Below are positions 1 to 11,199 of a DNA stretch of 64,000 bases, piece after piece. The first letter of the stretch is position 1. Each line of letters opens with the position of its first letter. The position numbers and the translations under genes were made by a program. The notes beneath the pieces were generated by a model. The model ran no database searches. It was not told the origin of the DNA and saw only the letters and a list, made by a program, of their open reading frames with translations. This DNA is from Artemia franciscana (Eukaryota; Arthropoda; Branchiopoda; Anostraca; Artemiidae). The DNA lies in assembly GCF_032884065.1 (NCBI RefSeq), contig NC_088869.1, positions 248,001 to 312,000 of the forward strand, read 5' to 3'.

Positions 1-1590
1 CACTTGGTATTAACCAAGTGACGTATAGCAATCGCAAATTCTGTCGGTCTGTCTGTCTGTCGGTCCCGGTTTTGCTACTTTGGGCACTTTCAGGAAAGCT
101 AGGACGATGAAATTTGGCAGGCGTATCAGGGAGCGGACCAAATTAAATTAGAAATAGTCCCTTTCCCGATTTGACCATTTGGGGGGAGGGAGTGGGGGCC
201 CGTTAATTCGGAAAAAATAGAAAAATTGAAGTATTTTTAAATTACGAACGGTTGATCAGATCTTAATGAAATTTGATGTTTGGAAGGATATCGTGTCTCA
301 GAGCTGTTATTTTAAATCCCGACCAGATCTGGTGACGTTGGGGGGGGAACCTAAAATATTGGAAAACACTTAGATTGGAGGGTTCGGGATGAAACTTGGT
401 GGAGAAAATAAGCACAAGTCCTAGATACATGATTGACATAACCAGATTGGATTCGCTCTCTTTGGGGTAGTCGGGGGGGGGGTAATTCTGGAAAATTAGA
501 AAAAATGAGGTATTTTAAATTACGAAAGGGTGATCGAATCTCAAGGAAATTTGAAATTTAGAAGGATATCGTGTCTCAAAGCTCTTATTTTAAATCCTGA
601 CTGGATCTGGTGACATAGGGGGTTGGGTTGGGGTGGGGGACCCTAAAATCATGGAAAGTGCTTTTATTGGAGGGATCGGGATGAAACTTGGTGGGGAGAA
701 TAAGCAGAAATCTTATATACGTGATTTACATAATTGGAATGGATCCACTCTATTGGGGGGGATTAATGCTGAAAAATTGGGAAAAATGACGTATTTTTGA
801 CTTACGAAGGAGTGATTGGATCTTCATGGAATTCATATTTAGAAGGACCTCGTAACTTAGATTTCTTATTTTAAATCTCAACCGAATCCAGCGTCATTGG
901 ACGGGGGCAGTTGGGGGGGGGGACCGGAAATCTTAGAAAATACTTAAAGCGGAGAGATCAGGATGAAACTGGATGGGAAGAATAAAAACCTGTCTAAGAT
1001 ACGTGACTGACATAAACGGACCAGATATGCTCTCTTTGTTGGAGTTTGGGGGGGAGGGTAATTTTGAAAGTTGAGGTATTTGTAACTTACGAAAGAGTGA
1101 CCAGATCTGAATGAAATTTGATATTTAGAAGGATCTTGTGCTTTAAAGCTCTATTTTAAATTCCGACCAGATCCTGTGACATTGGGGGAGTTGGATTGGG
1201 AAACCGGAATTCTTGGAAAACGGGAAAATTGGGGTATTTTTATCTTACGAATAGGTGACCGGATCTTAATGAAATTTGATATTTAGAAGGAATTAATTTC
1301 TCAGAGCTCTTATTTCAAATCCCGACCAGATCTTTCGATATTGGGGGAGTTGAAGGGGGAAATCTTGGAAAACACTTGGAGTGAAGGAATCGGGATGAAG
1401 CTTGGTGGATAGAATAAGCAAATGTTCTTGATACGTGATTGACGTAATCATACTGGATTCACCCTCTTTGGGGGGTTGGGGGGAGGGGTTTAGTGATTTG
1501 GCTAGTTTGGTGCTTCTGGACGTGCTAGGACGATGAAACTAGGTAGGCGTGTCAGGGAGCTACACAAATTGACTTGATAAAGTCGTTTTC
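1..1590 (+). repeat. Palindrome-ended repeat with ~280-bp internal tandem repeats
   Basis: The first 20 bases are a palindrome (CACTTGGT, short loop, ACCAAGTG), followed by a TCTG/TCGG-rich stretch. Imperfect units follow, marked by a recurring 'TTTAGAAGGATATCGTG'-type motif near 275, 553, 834, 1119 and 1277, so most units are about 280 bp and the last is shorter. Each unit also has a run of G's and a 'GGGATGAAACTTGGTGG' motif. The 'CTAGGACGATGAAA' motif near 100 recurs near 1527. No coding potential is seen. An inverted relative lies at 6964-7486. The family is not identified. Confidence 0.75.
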
Positions 1591-3159
1591 CCAGATTCGT
1601 TTTCCCAGAAACGTAGCATATAGGGACAGGAATAGATATTTTTTTGTCGATTTTTTACTTCAGAAATAAATAGGAACTTCCTGGTAGTTACATAGTTGAA
1701 AAAACCTTACTTTCGTAGACCTGTTTATAAACATGTACTCGGGACGCACTTTAATAACAAAGAACGTAAATTATATTCACAGCTGTTAATGCAGAGATAC
1801 ATTACGATACGATATGTGCCATTTTTGGTGCACATATCAGGCAGGATTGCCAACATGAACACTTTTCGTATGAATTTCACTCTTATCTATCTAAGAAGGG
1901 ATGCGAAGAGTGAAAATAACTCGTCTTGAATGTCAGTTTTCATTCATTACAAATGTTAGTTGTTGGCAACTTCGTCAGAAGCACATTTAGCCATAGGAAC
2001 AGGATTGCGAACTTGCACACTTTTCGTGTTAAATGTACTCTTTTTCTTTTACCTCAGAAGGGATGTGCGCAGATTTTTTGACTTGCACTCATTTTGAGCA
2101 AAAGTCTCTCTTTTTGATTTACACTTTGTATAGACATCAGCAATGGCAACCCTGATGCTAAGAGATCCAATCTCTTAGGCAACATTTGTTTCAGAATATA
2201 ATGTGCTAATTCTGTATATATTGAAATCCATAGCCCCAGGGGTGAATCTCCGGCATTTTTGTTGGGAGGGGCAAGAGGGGTCCATATCCAGATAGTTAAG
2301 GGCATGGTATATATAGTTTTTTATATAATTATTTTCTCCACATTATTGAGAGCGCAACAGTGCATTCTAATTTCAGAATATGTATTTCTGCTATGGCCCT
2401 TTGGCTCAAGATTCACTTATCCATTTATCTATCGATTAAGTGAAGTTAGTCTTAACAATGGTTGACGCCCCCTGCTTATGCCTAGCTCCCAACAGAGTTA
2501 CCAGCGTAACTAGGAAAGGAAATCAAATCTGTTTTTAAAGAAAAATGGGTTACTTGTCAAATTCCTTTTTACTGTTTTTTCCCCTAACGGATTCTTTTTT
2601 TCGAAAACCTGAACAGATAGTACAGCATCATTTCAGATCCAAGGTCTCTGATTGCCCTTATTCTTCTTCTACGCTACGCCCCTGAACAAGAATAAAAGAG
2701 GAAACTCTGTTCTGCCATTTGCCCTAAAGATGAAGAGGCGATTAAGTAAATTATATCAGAAATGTGTATTTTAGTTTTGATGTTTCTAGAATTTTACGTC
2801 ACCTCTCTGGAAAACTCTTTCTGTGATGTCATCTGTCACTGGAATACCATTCCTTGTGACAATGCAACAGACAAATGCACAGATGGAAACCCGGGGGACT
2901 GCGGTTAAAACATGCCTGTCGCACACCTTCTCCCTCAATGAGTGGAGAGAAAGGTAGGGAACTGACACAGTTTCCAACTGCATTAGCCGTAGGCAACTTG
3001 GAACTCCGATGCATTAGTAATAGTGGTGGCATTTCTGGATACCATTACGGAAGTCTAGTGATGTGAACATTAAGTAGGTTGTACCTTTTTTTGGCATCAG
3101 AGCCCTTGCAACATTAATATGGCGTAAATTGAAGGCTCTTTAAGCTCCAAGTATAGACG
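1591..3159. other. No recognisable gene; unique-looking sequence
   Basis: Only short open frames occur (up to about 83 codons), none with a recognisable motif. I see no tRNA, no long repeat and no supported exon here. Confidence 0.5.
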
Positions 3160-3655
3160 AGAGGTAAAATTATAGACACAGACAAAAACAAAGGCAAAGA
3201 CATACACTTACACATAGACATAGACATAACAATTAGACATAGGAATAGACGTAAATACAAAAATGGACATAGACATGGACATAAACTTAGACATAGACAT
3301 TGACCTGGGCAAATACAAAGACAAGAACATAAAGATAAGCATAAACATAGACATCGACATAGATATCAACATAGATATAGACATAAACAGAGACATAGAC
3401 TTAGACATAGTATGGGCATAAAAATAGAAGTAGACCTAGAGATATAAAAAAATGATGGACATTGACTGAGACATAGACATTGACATAAACATGGAAATAG
3501 ACATAAATAAACATAGACATAGACTTAAAGATAGTTTAGACATAGAAGTAGAAGTAAACATAGAAATAGAAGTAGATTTAGACATAGACAAAATAATGGA
3601 TATAGACATAGATATAGTCATAGTCATGGGATTAGAATAGACACAGACATAGACA
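3160..3655. repeat. (GACATA)n-type simple repeat, first block
   Basis: This is a degenerate hexanucleotide array, mostly GACATA with AACATA/GATATA variants. Antisense frames read as Met-Ser-rich nonsense and are not genes. Confidence 0.9.
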
Positions 3656-3667
3656 AAAAAAATAACT

Positions 3668-3800
3668 TAAATGGAAACTACTGGCCGTTCTCTCTTTTTG
3701 CCAGTGTTCTCTAAGATATTTGAAAGAGCAATGGTCAAAGGTCTGGTGAGATTCTGGATGGGGTCTGGATACGATGATCTATCATTCAACAAACCAAGCA
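3668..3800 (+). pseudogene. CR1/Jockey-like reverse transcriptase fragment
   Basis: A short frame contains LFLPVFSKIFERAMVKGLVR, which resembles the 'NYRPISLLPVFSKIFER' motif of CR1/Jockey-clade reverse transcriptases. Similarity fades after about 40 residues. The fragment sits between two blocks of the GACATA array, so it is a degraded retrotransposon scrap. The clade assignment is only tentative. Confidence 0.55.
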
Positions 3801-3959
3801 GTTCGAGCAGCATTTATCAATATTTGGGTCTAAACTGGGTATTACTCACATCTCTTTTTCTTGTGGGATCCAATTCTTCCATTTTGAATAGAAGTTGTCC
3901 AATAGGTACTTCTTTCTCCTCATCATTTACTCTTGTTCTTGCAGTAAAGTTTACTAAGA

Positions 3960-4132
3960 CATAAGAAAAAGAAACAAGATAAAAACATAAATGTTTACAA
4001 AGACACAAAGTTTACAAATACATAAACATAGACTAAGACATAAGAATAGACATTGACATAGACATGGAACAAGACCTAGATATAAACATAGATACAGACA
4101 TAGACATAGATATAAGAATAGACATTGACCAA
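3960..4132. repeat. (GACATA)n-type simple repeat, second block
   Basis: This continues the same hexanucleotide-type array as 3160-3655, interrupted by the RT fragment and about 170 bp of other sequence. Confidence 0.85.
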
Positions 4133-4614
4133 AGGTGCCATTTGGGCATAATCTTGGGGTGGGCATGAACTCCATCCGCCCCCCCCCCCGATTCACTTCG
4201 TGTCACGTAAGAAAAATGCGGGTTTTAGCAGGACATAGATCAAATATTCTAAGTAAAAACGCATTTTCAGCACCCGTGTGTTGCTTGGAAATGTACTGTA
4301 ACCGAAGGTGGAACTCAGCCACACTAACCTCTAAGATTAATTATAACAACGAAGAATACAATCAACGAGGTTAAGTGATTAAACTAAAAGTGGAAAATTC
4401 AACCAGACTACAGGCTGGCATTCCTCAGCGAGAAACTTTCTTATTTAAGTAAACAATTCGTCGGTGAAAGTAATATTCATTGCTATGTAACCAAAATTAC
4501 AAGATTGTAACCAAAATCTCGGTTTTCCTTCAGCAGAAATCTTCCAGATCAAATATATTTACAAAAAGCAAAAACATAACAAGATAAAAAGATATTACAA
4601 CACTCAAGGTAACA

Positions 4615-6951
4615 AGGGGAACCGCCGGGGTTTCGTTTTTGCAAAATCATCAACAAGCTGGTCGTAGTCCAAATTTTTTACTACGTCCTTCTCTGCAAAT
4701 ATCAAAAGAAGGTGACTGAGACGATCATCTCCTGTTATAGACCGCAGGTAGTTTTTCACTATTTCTAGGCTAGAAAAAAACGCTCATTGCTCGCTGTTGT
4801 CATAGGAAGTGTGGCAGCAATACGAAGTACTTTAATTACTTCTGAGTAAGCCACTGGTAATGCCTGAAGATGGACGACAATGTCTAGGAAGTTCTCCCAG
4901 CTTTTTCTCCTCATCTAGCGTGAAACACTTGGCAATACCAGTTTGAGATTCAAGAAGAATGTCGTCGATATCCAGCTCGCCGTAAAGAGCAGAGAAACGC
5001 TTGAGCAGCTCTGTGTCCATAAACTTGGTTGAGCTTGGATCCAAGGCTTCGAGTGTACTCAGCACTGGCAAGTTATCTGTGACCCTTCTGTCAAATTCGG
5101 CTAGTAGACAGTCAAAAGTTTCGAAGTATTCTCGCTTCATTTCATCCGCCAAAGTAGTATCCGATTTCCAGATTCGATGAAATTCTTTCCTAGCGTCAAA
5201 GTTGTCACAAATTGTTTCAGATGCTTGGTTATCTTTTGAGTTCTTCGAGGTCTTCCTTTCTAACCAACAGAGGAGGGTCTAGTCGCGGGTTCATTCACAG
5301 CAGGTACTTCGATTTCGAGTTCTGTTGCAAACTCTTTAGCCTTCTCGAAAAGCGATATGAATGAAGCATCTGAACGCAGGTCGGTGAGTTCGCTTCTTGT
5401 GGCCTGAATCAGGGTGCGTGATTGAGAAATAACCGACTCGACGGCCAGGAGATGCTGAGACAGCGAGTTCGTCACTCGCATAATTGCTTCTACGTAGTGC
5501 AATTGGAATATAACAAGAAACGATTCCATCTTCTTCTGGAGCCCAGGTGCCTCTGCCCGTGCTTCGTGGTCAGCTCCCTCGCTTAAAGCAGACAGTACAG
5601 CTAAAATGCATTCACATCAGAGTCTAACTTTCGATATAGATCAATACCAGTATGACCATCGTGTGGCTGCACTTTTTTCCAGCTCCAGAACTTGCAGCTC
5701 GGCAGTTTTCTGGCCCTCAACAAACAACTAATGCCGAGTGTTGCTGTTGGCAATGAAATGTGTATATGTGTATATACACACGTACACATTGTGTTGGAAA
5801 TGTGCATAGAGTCTGGACCAGAGAGAAAAAAGAACCAACAGTGCCGACAGATTCAACGCAGCTCGCAATGACCAAATTTAGCTTATGTGCATAGCAATGA
5901 ATGTAGAATGCCTGTGGCGATTTCACTCTCAAACGAGATTGAACGCCGGAGAATGGTCCGCTCATTGCGCTTGCTCCGTCGTAGCACTGCGCGACACAGT
6001 AGTTCCAATCGTGTCCAATTCTTGTGTCACTGTGTCATGAATGAAATTTGCTAGACTTTCAGCATCCAGGCTCTTCATGTGATAGCATCCGATCGGCTTT
6101 TCTTTTACTTTTCCTTCGTAGAAGTACCTAATAAGAATGGCGAACTGCTCTTTCTTCGTGTTGTCTTTCGTTTCGTCGACCAGAACGACAAAGTATTTGG
6201 CGCTTTTTAATTTTTGCACTATCGTGCGCTGAAGCCTGGAACCGATCACCGAAATAAGATCGTTCTGGTATTCATGGGATGTGTAGTGACCGTACCGTCT
6301 CTGTAGCTCGTTGAAGAGCGTGGGAGATTAATCTGCGAGAAGATTGCACGTCTCGACGAAATTTCCCTTGTTCGTCGAGGATTCTGTTTTGTCGTGCCCC
6401 CTAAAGGCAGTGCCGAGTCGCCCCAATAGAGCTGTTACTTTTAATAAGGCTTTTACGTGCTCTCTGTTCTCCTTGATTTCATTGTCTCTGTCTGTCATTA
6501 AAACAGACGCAATTGGTTGCAACTCCTTGGTTTGTATGGCTTTGAACTTCATCAATGAAACTGCACTGTCTTTGTGGCGGTCACTTCTAGTGTGCTTTTC
6601 GATGAAGTTAGAGATGTCTTTCCATCTTCTCACGCCGACGTCTATAAAAGGTCTAGACCCGTACCTCTGCCCAGGAAGATTAGATGTGCCGCCAAAGTGT
6701 CTGCAGTAGAAGCAGTAAACAGAATCATCCTGGACGGAGTACTCCAGCCACGGGTGCTTTCCATAATATGAAGCATTGAATGACCGTTTCAGCTTGCCGT
6801 TTGCCGTCACTTGCGCAGGGTATTTTACTAGTTTTGGTTGGGATGGTGGATCGAGAGAGGAAAAAGAAATGTCCGTAGTGCCGCTGGACCGGCGATGCTC
6901 TTTATAAATTATAATCATAAATAATAATTCATAAATAATGAAATACTTCAT
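4615..6951 (-). pseudogene. hAT-superfamily transposase (DUF4371/ZMYM1-like), broken
   Basis: Read on the minus strand, the pieces occur in the order of a DUF4371 hAT transposase. A TTF-type zinc-finger region comes first (YSVQDDSVYCFYCRHFG, then WKDISNFIEKHTRSDRHKD; 6951-6328). The catalytic-core region follows (KYFVVLVDETKDNTKKEQFA; 6249-5962), then FYIHCYAHKLNLVIASC (near 5890) and helical insertion-domain pieces (5529-5260, 5152-4832). The C-terminal hAT dimerisation signature TTASNERFFSSLEIVKNYLR lies near 4745-4805. Frame changes and stops near 6330, 5965, 5800, 5590, 5230 and 4830 mean it cannot make one protein. A TGTATATACACA-rich scrap near 5760-5790 interrupts it. No clear terminal inverted repeats were found. 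The family call is firm; it is an inactive relic. Confidence 0.85.
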
Positions 6952-6963
6952 AAATAATGAAAA

Positions 6964-7486
6964 TACTTCATTTTTTCTAATTTTTTGGAATTAACCCTTC
7001 CCCGCCTACTCTCTAAAGAGAGCGGATACGTTCCGGTTATGTCAATCACGCATCTAGGACTTGTGCTTATTTTTCCCACCAAGTTTTATCCCAATCCCTC
7101 CACTCTAAGAGTTTTCCAAGATTTTAGGTCTCCCAACCAGCTTCTCCAAATGTCACTGGATCCGGTCAGGATTTAAAATAAGAGCTCTGAGACACTATAT
7201 CCTTCCAAAAATCAAATTTAATTAAGATTCGATCACCCGTTCGTAAGTTAAAATGCCTCATTTTTTCTAATTTGTCCGTAAACACCCCCCCCCCCCCAAC
7301 TCCCTCTCCCAGATGGTCGAATCGGGGAAAATACAATTTAATTTAATCTGGTCTGGTTTCTAATACGCCTGGCAAATTTCATCGTCCTAGCTGACCTGGA
7401 AGTGCCTAAGGTAGCAAAACCGGGACATACCGACAGGCCGACAGAATTTGCGATCGCTATATGTCACTTGGTAGATACCAAGTGCC
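6964..7486 (-). repeat. Palindrome-ended repeat, inverted relative of 1-1590
   Basis: The reverse complement begins CACTTGGTATCTACCAAGTG and follows the first ~480 bp of the 1-1590 repeat closely (TCTGTCGG stretch, CTAGGACGATGAAATTTG, G-run, GGAAGGATAT, GTGTCTCAGAGCTCTTATTT). It lies between two parts of the hAT transposase, so it probably inserted into the hAT element. Alternatively, 1-7486 could be one element with long inverted ends. Confidence 0.75.
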
Positions 7487-7624
7487 ATAAAAACACAGAT
7501 AATCCTTTTCCGCCCAAATTCAGCTCTTTCAGTCCGCGAAATTGTGATTGGCACAGAAAATTGAAACCCAAAAGAACAGTAACACAAACTTGCACTTACT
7601 CGCTGAACCGGTTCACATGGTGAC

Positions 7625-7745
7625 GATTTTTGTTTTTTAATCCATCTACTCAGAGAAGACTTTTTTTTCTGATTTTCTGCCTCTTTCTTCTTCTTCAAGG
7701 CTGCCAATTTATGCTTTTGAGCTCCTGACAAACTCGTGATAACAA
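7625..7745 (-). pseudogene. N-terminal basic segment of the hAT transposase
   Basis: The minus strand reads LSGAQKHKLAALKKKKEAEN and continues Lys-rich to SRWIKK. DUF4371-type hAT proteins commonly begin with a similar 'SGAEKRK' basic stretch. It lies upstream, in the hAT reading direction, of the zinc-finger part at 6951, separated from it by the repeat at 6964-7486. It is probably the 5' part of the same relic. Confidence 0.45.
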
Positions 7746-9164
7746 AAAAAATAGACTCGAGTAATTGAAAACGGTAGCTTATATTCAAAAAAACAAGGAA
7801 ACAAACATTGAAAAATTTGCCAGGAACTGACCTACTTTGATCTGTCAACTTAGAGTAATTACTGCAAATATTCAAAATCTATAATAATAACATAATTATC
7901 TAGGATACGGTCAATTGACAGAACTTGAGAACTTAATTATGTATCTAACCTACTTTCAAAGTTTTTGTGTCAGTCGACACAAAAACATGACGTCAGTCTA
8001 CAGACACACAAACAACTTATTTTTATATATAAAAAAATAAGTTGTACGTGTCATGTCTGTCCAGTGACGTCATGTCATCATGTCGTTATGTCTTCATGAA
8101 ATTAGTTGTCGTCATGTTTGTTTTGACGATGACGTCATTAAAAGTATTTAAGAAAATCGTTCAAAGACAAATTTTTAATTGTAAGAGGATCGTGGAAGGA
8201 AAAATGTTTAATTGTAAAATGACTGAAGAACCTACAATGGCACAGCCGAGGAAGGTGAAAATATGTGTTATGTATGTCTGTCTGTCTGTCTGTCTGCATG
8301 TTCAAATTCAAAAACGGATGTATTCAAGTCCGAAGTAGCTGAGTTGGTAACAAGTTATGTTCCAGGTTCTAGGTCCGAGAGGTTGCAGGTAAAAACTAGG
8401 CTAGGTAAAAACTACAAAAAAAATAAAAATAAAAAACAAAAAACTAAAAAAAAGGTAAAAACTACAAAAAAAAAACCTAAAAAGAAAAAAACTAAAAAAA
8501 GCTAAAAAACTAAAAGAGAAAAAAAAATAAAAAAAAATATAAAAATAAAATATATAAATGACGACAGGGACACAGGGAATTTTCGATTAGCAATCACCAT
8601 CAATAAAGCTCAAGGGCAATCATTAGAATCATGAGGCATAACTAAAAAAAGGTAGAAAACTAAAAAAAAAAACAAAAAACTAAAAAGGTAAAAACTACAA
8701 AAAAACTAAAAAGAAAAAGAAAAAAATTAAAAAAAAGATAAAAACCAAAAAAAAAACTAAAAAGAAAAAAAGGGGAAAAACACAAAAATTTATTTCATCA
8801 TATATCAATTCAAAAACGAATGTAAATACAGACCGGGACACAAATGACGACCGGGACACAGGGAATATAAATGACGACCGGGACATATGGACACAACTGC
8901 AACGGGGACGCCGGGGGGCACAGGGGGATATAAAAAAAACGACGGCGACACAGGGAATGTTCGATTAGCAATCAACAAAGCTCAAGGGCAATCATTAGAA
9001 TCATGAGGAATAGATCTGAATATGGATTGTTTTTCCCATGGACAATTCTATGTTGCATGTTCAAGAGTCGGTAAACCTGACAATTTATTTATATGCACAG
9101 ACAATAGGACAGCGAAGAATGTTTTATATTCGCAAGTTTTACGTAGTTAAAAACATATATAAAT

Positions 9165-9319
<155 letters not shown>

Positions 9320-9426
9320 GAGGTGGGACACAGGGACACAACTACAATGGCACGTAACTAATATGGCGCGTAACGACTTACGCGCGCGGGGGGCTTAGGG
9401 AGGGGGGTATGAAGCACCCCCACCAA

Positions 9427-9467
9427 TTAGGTGTTGGGGTGGCACGAAGCGCCACCCCAACAGCTAG
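9427..9467 (+). other. Helitron-type 3' terminal hairpin and CTAG end
   Basis: TTGGGGTGGC and GCCACCCCAA form a 10-bp perfect stem around a 7-base loop, followed by CAGCTAG at the element boundary. The next element's AT-rich head begins immediately after. Helitrons characteristically end with a hairpin just upstream of CTRR. Confidence 0.7.
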
Positions 9468-9539
9468 TATATCTATCTATATATATAAAAATAAGTTGTC
9501 AGTGTGTCTGTCGAGTGGCGGCATGTTTTTGTGTCGACT

Positions 9540-9960
9540 GACGAAATTAGAGATCGGGACAAAAATGACGACCGGGACACTGGGACATAGGGAATATAAA
9601 TGACGACCGGGACACTCAAAGAGAAAGCGACCGGGACACAAGGAATGTACGATTAGCAATCACCATCAACAAAGCACCGGGACACAAATGACGACGGGGA
9701 CACAGGGAATATAAATGACGACCAGGACACTAAAAGAGAAATTACAGACCGGGACACCGGAACACAAATGACAACCGGGACAAAAATTACGACAGGGACA
9801 CCGGTACACAGGGAATATAAATGGTGACCGCGATACTCAAAGAGAAATTACAGACTGGGACACCGGGACACGAATGACGACCGGGACACAGGGAAACAAC
9901 AACAACGGGGACGCCGAGGGGCACAGTAGGATATATAAATGACGACAGGGACACAGGGAA
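9540..9960. repeat. GGGACAC minisatellite inside the Helitron-like element
   Basis: Many imperfect copies of a core such as GACGACCGGGACAC occur, alternating with AAATGA, GGGAATATAAAT and CAAAGAGAAATTACAGA linkers. Related runs lie at 8820-8900 and 13690-14000. Spacing is irregular and there are no unique spacers, so this is a minisatellite. Confidence 0.85.
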
Positions 9961-10160
9961 TGTTCGATTGGGAATCACCATCAACAAAGCTCAAGGGCAA
10001 TCATTAGAATAATGAGGTATAAATCTGAAAACGGATTGTTTTTCCCATGGATAATTATATGTTGCATGTTCAAGAGTCGGTAAACCTGACAATCTATTTA
10101 TATGTATAGACAATGGGACAGCGAAGAATGTTGTATATTCGCAAGTTTTACGTAGTTAAA

Positions 10161-10272
<112 letters not shown>

Positions 10273-10276
10273 TCGA

Positions 10277-11172
10277 CCCCTGCAGACGAAATGAATGCTT
10301 GCCTGAACAATTCTAATTTATGGGCACACGTAAAAACATTAAAATTAACTACAAATATGCGTGTCCGATTGCAAAACGATGACTCTGGTCAAAACATTTT
10401 CAGATCAATTGCTGGCTATTAGAAACGGAAAGCTCCCAGTAGACTCAATTTCAGGACGTATACAACTACCTGCCGAATTCTGTAATTTAGTGACGTCCAA
10501 AAATGAATTTATTGAAAAAGTATTTCCGAATATTCTAAACAATTATAAAAATAATAAATGGCTAAGTGAAAGAGTGATTCTTGCACCCAAAAATAAAGAC
10601 GTCAACGAAATCAACAATATTGTTTTGACCAAGATTCGAGACCAGGCAGTCCTTTACAAGTCAGTCGATACAGTTTTGGAACCAAATGAGGCGGTTAATT
10701 ATCCATCTGAATTTTTTAATTCCGTGGATCTTTCAGGGTTTCCACCACACGTGCTACAATTAAAAATAGGCGTACCAATAATGCTGTTAAGAAATATCAA
10801 CCCACCAAAGCTTTGCAAGGGCACGTGACTTGCCTAAAAAAAACAATGGAAAACGTAATAGAGGCCACAATCTTGACAGGGTCTTTTGAGGGTGAGGCTG
10901 TTCTTATTCCTCGCATTTCCATGATTCCAACGGATCTGCCTTTTCAATTTAAAAGATTTCAATTCCCAATTCGATTAGCTTTTGCCATCACCATCAACAA
11001 AGCTCAAGGTCAATCATTAGAAATATGTGGTATAGATCTTAATACCGATTGTTTTTCTCATGGACAATTACGCGTTGCATGTTCGAGGGTCGGTAAACCT
11101 GACAATCTATTTATATGCAGCAACAATTGGACAGCGAAGAATGTTGTATATTCGCAAGTTTTACGCAGTTAA
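10277..11172 (+). pseudogene. Helitron (PIF1-like) helicase, C-terminal fragment
   Basis: The translation matches the last ~300 residues of Rep-helicase proteins of Helitrons, which drive rolling-circle transposition. Seen in order: TLKLTTNMRVRLQNDDSGQ, then after a frameshift near 10380 GKLPVDSISGRIQLPAEFCN, ERVILAPKNKDVNEINNIVL and PHVLQLKIGVPIMLLRNINP. A second frameshift near 10815-10830 precedes EGEAVLIPRISMIP, then the SF1B helicase motifs FAITINKAQGQSLE and [16 protein letters not shown], and the stop. The Rep domain and N-terminal helicase motifs (Walker A) are missing, so it is not functional. Multiple shorter scraps of the same 3' end are scattered between 8.5 and 14.3 kb. Confidence 0.9.
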
Positions 11173-11199
11173 TTTGTATTGTATCTATCTATCTATCTA

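Noticed and set aside
7387-7875. A 162-codon minus-strand gene
   Set aside because: Only the central basic part (7625-7745) resembles anything, namely the start of the hAT transposase. The rest reads through the palindrome-ended repeat and AT-rich flank.
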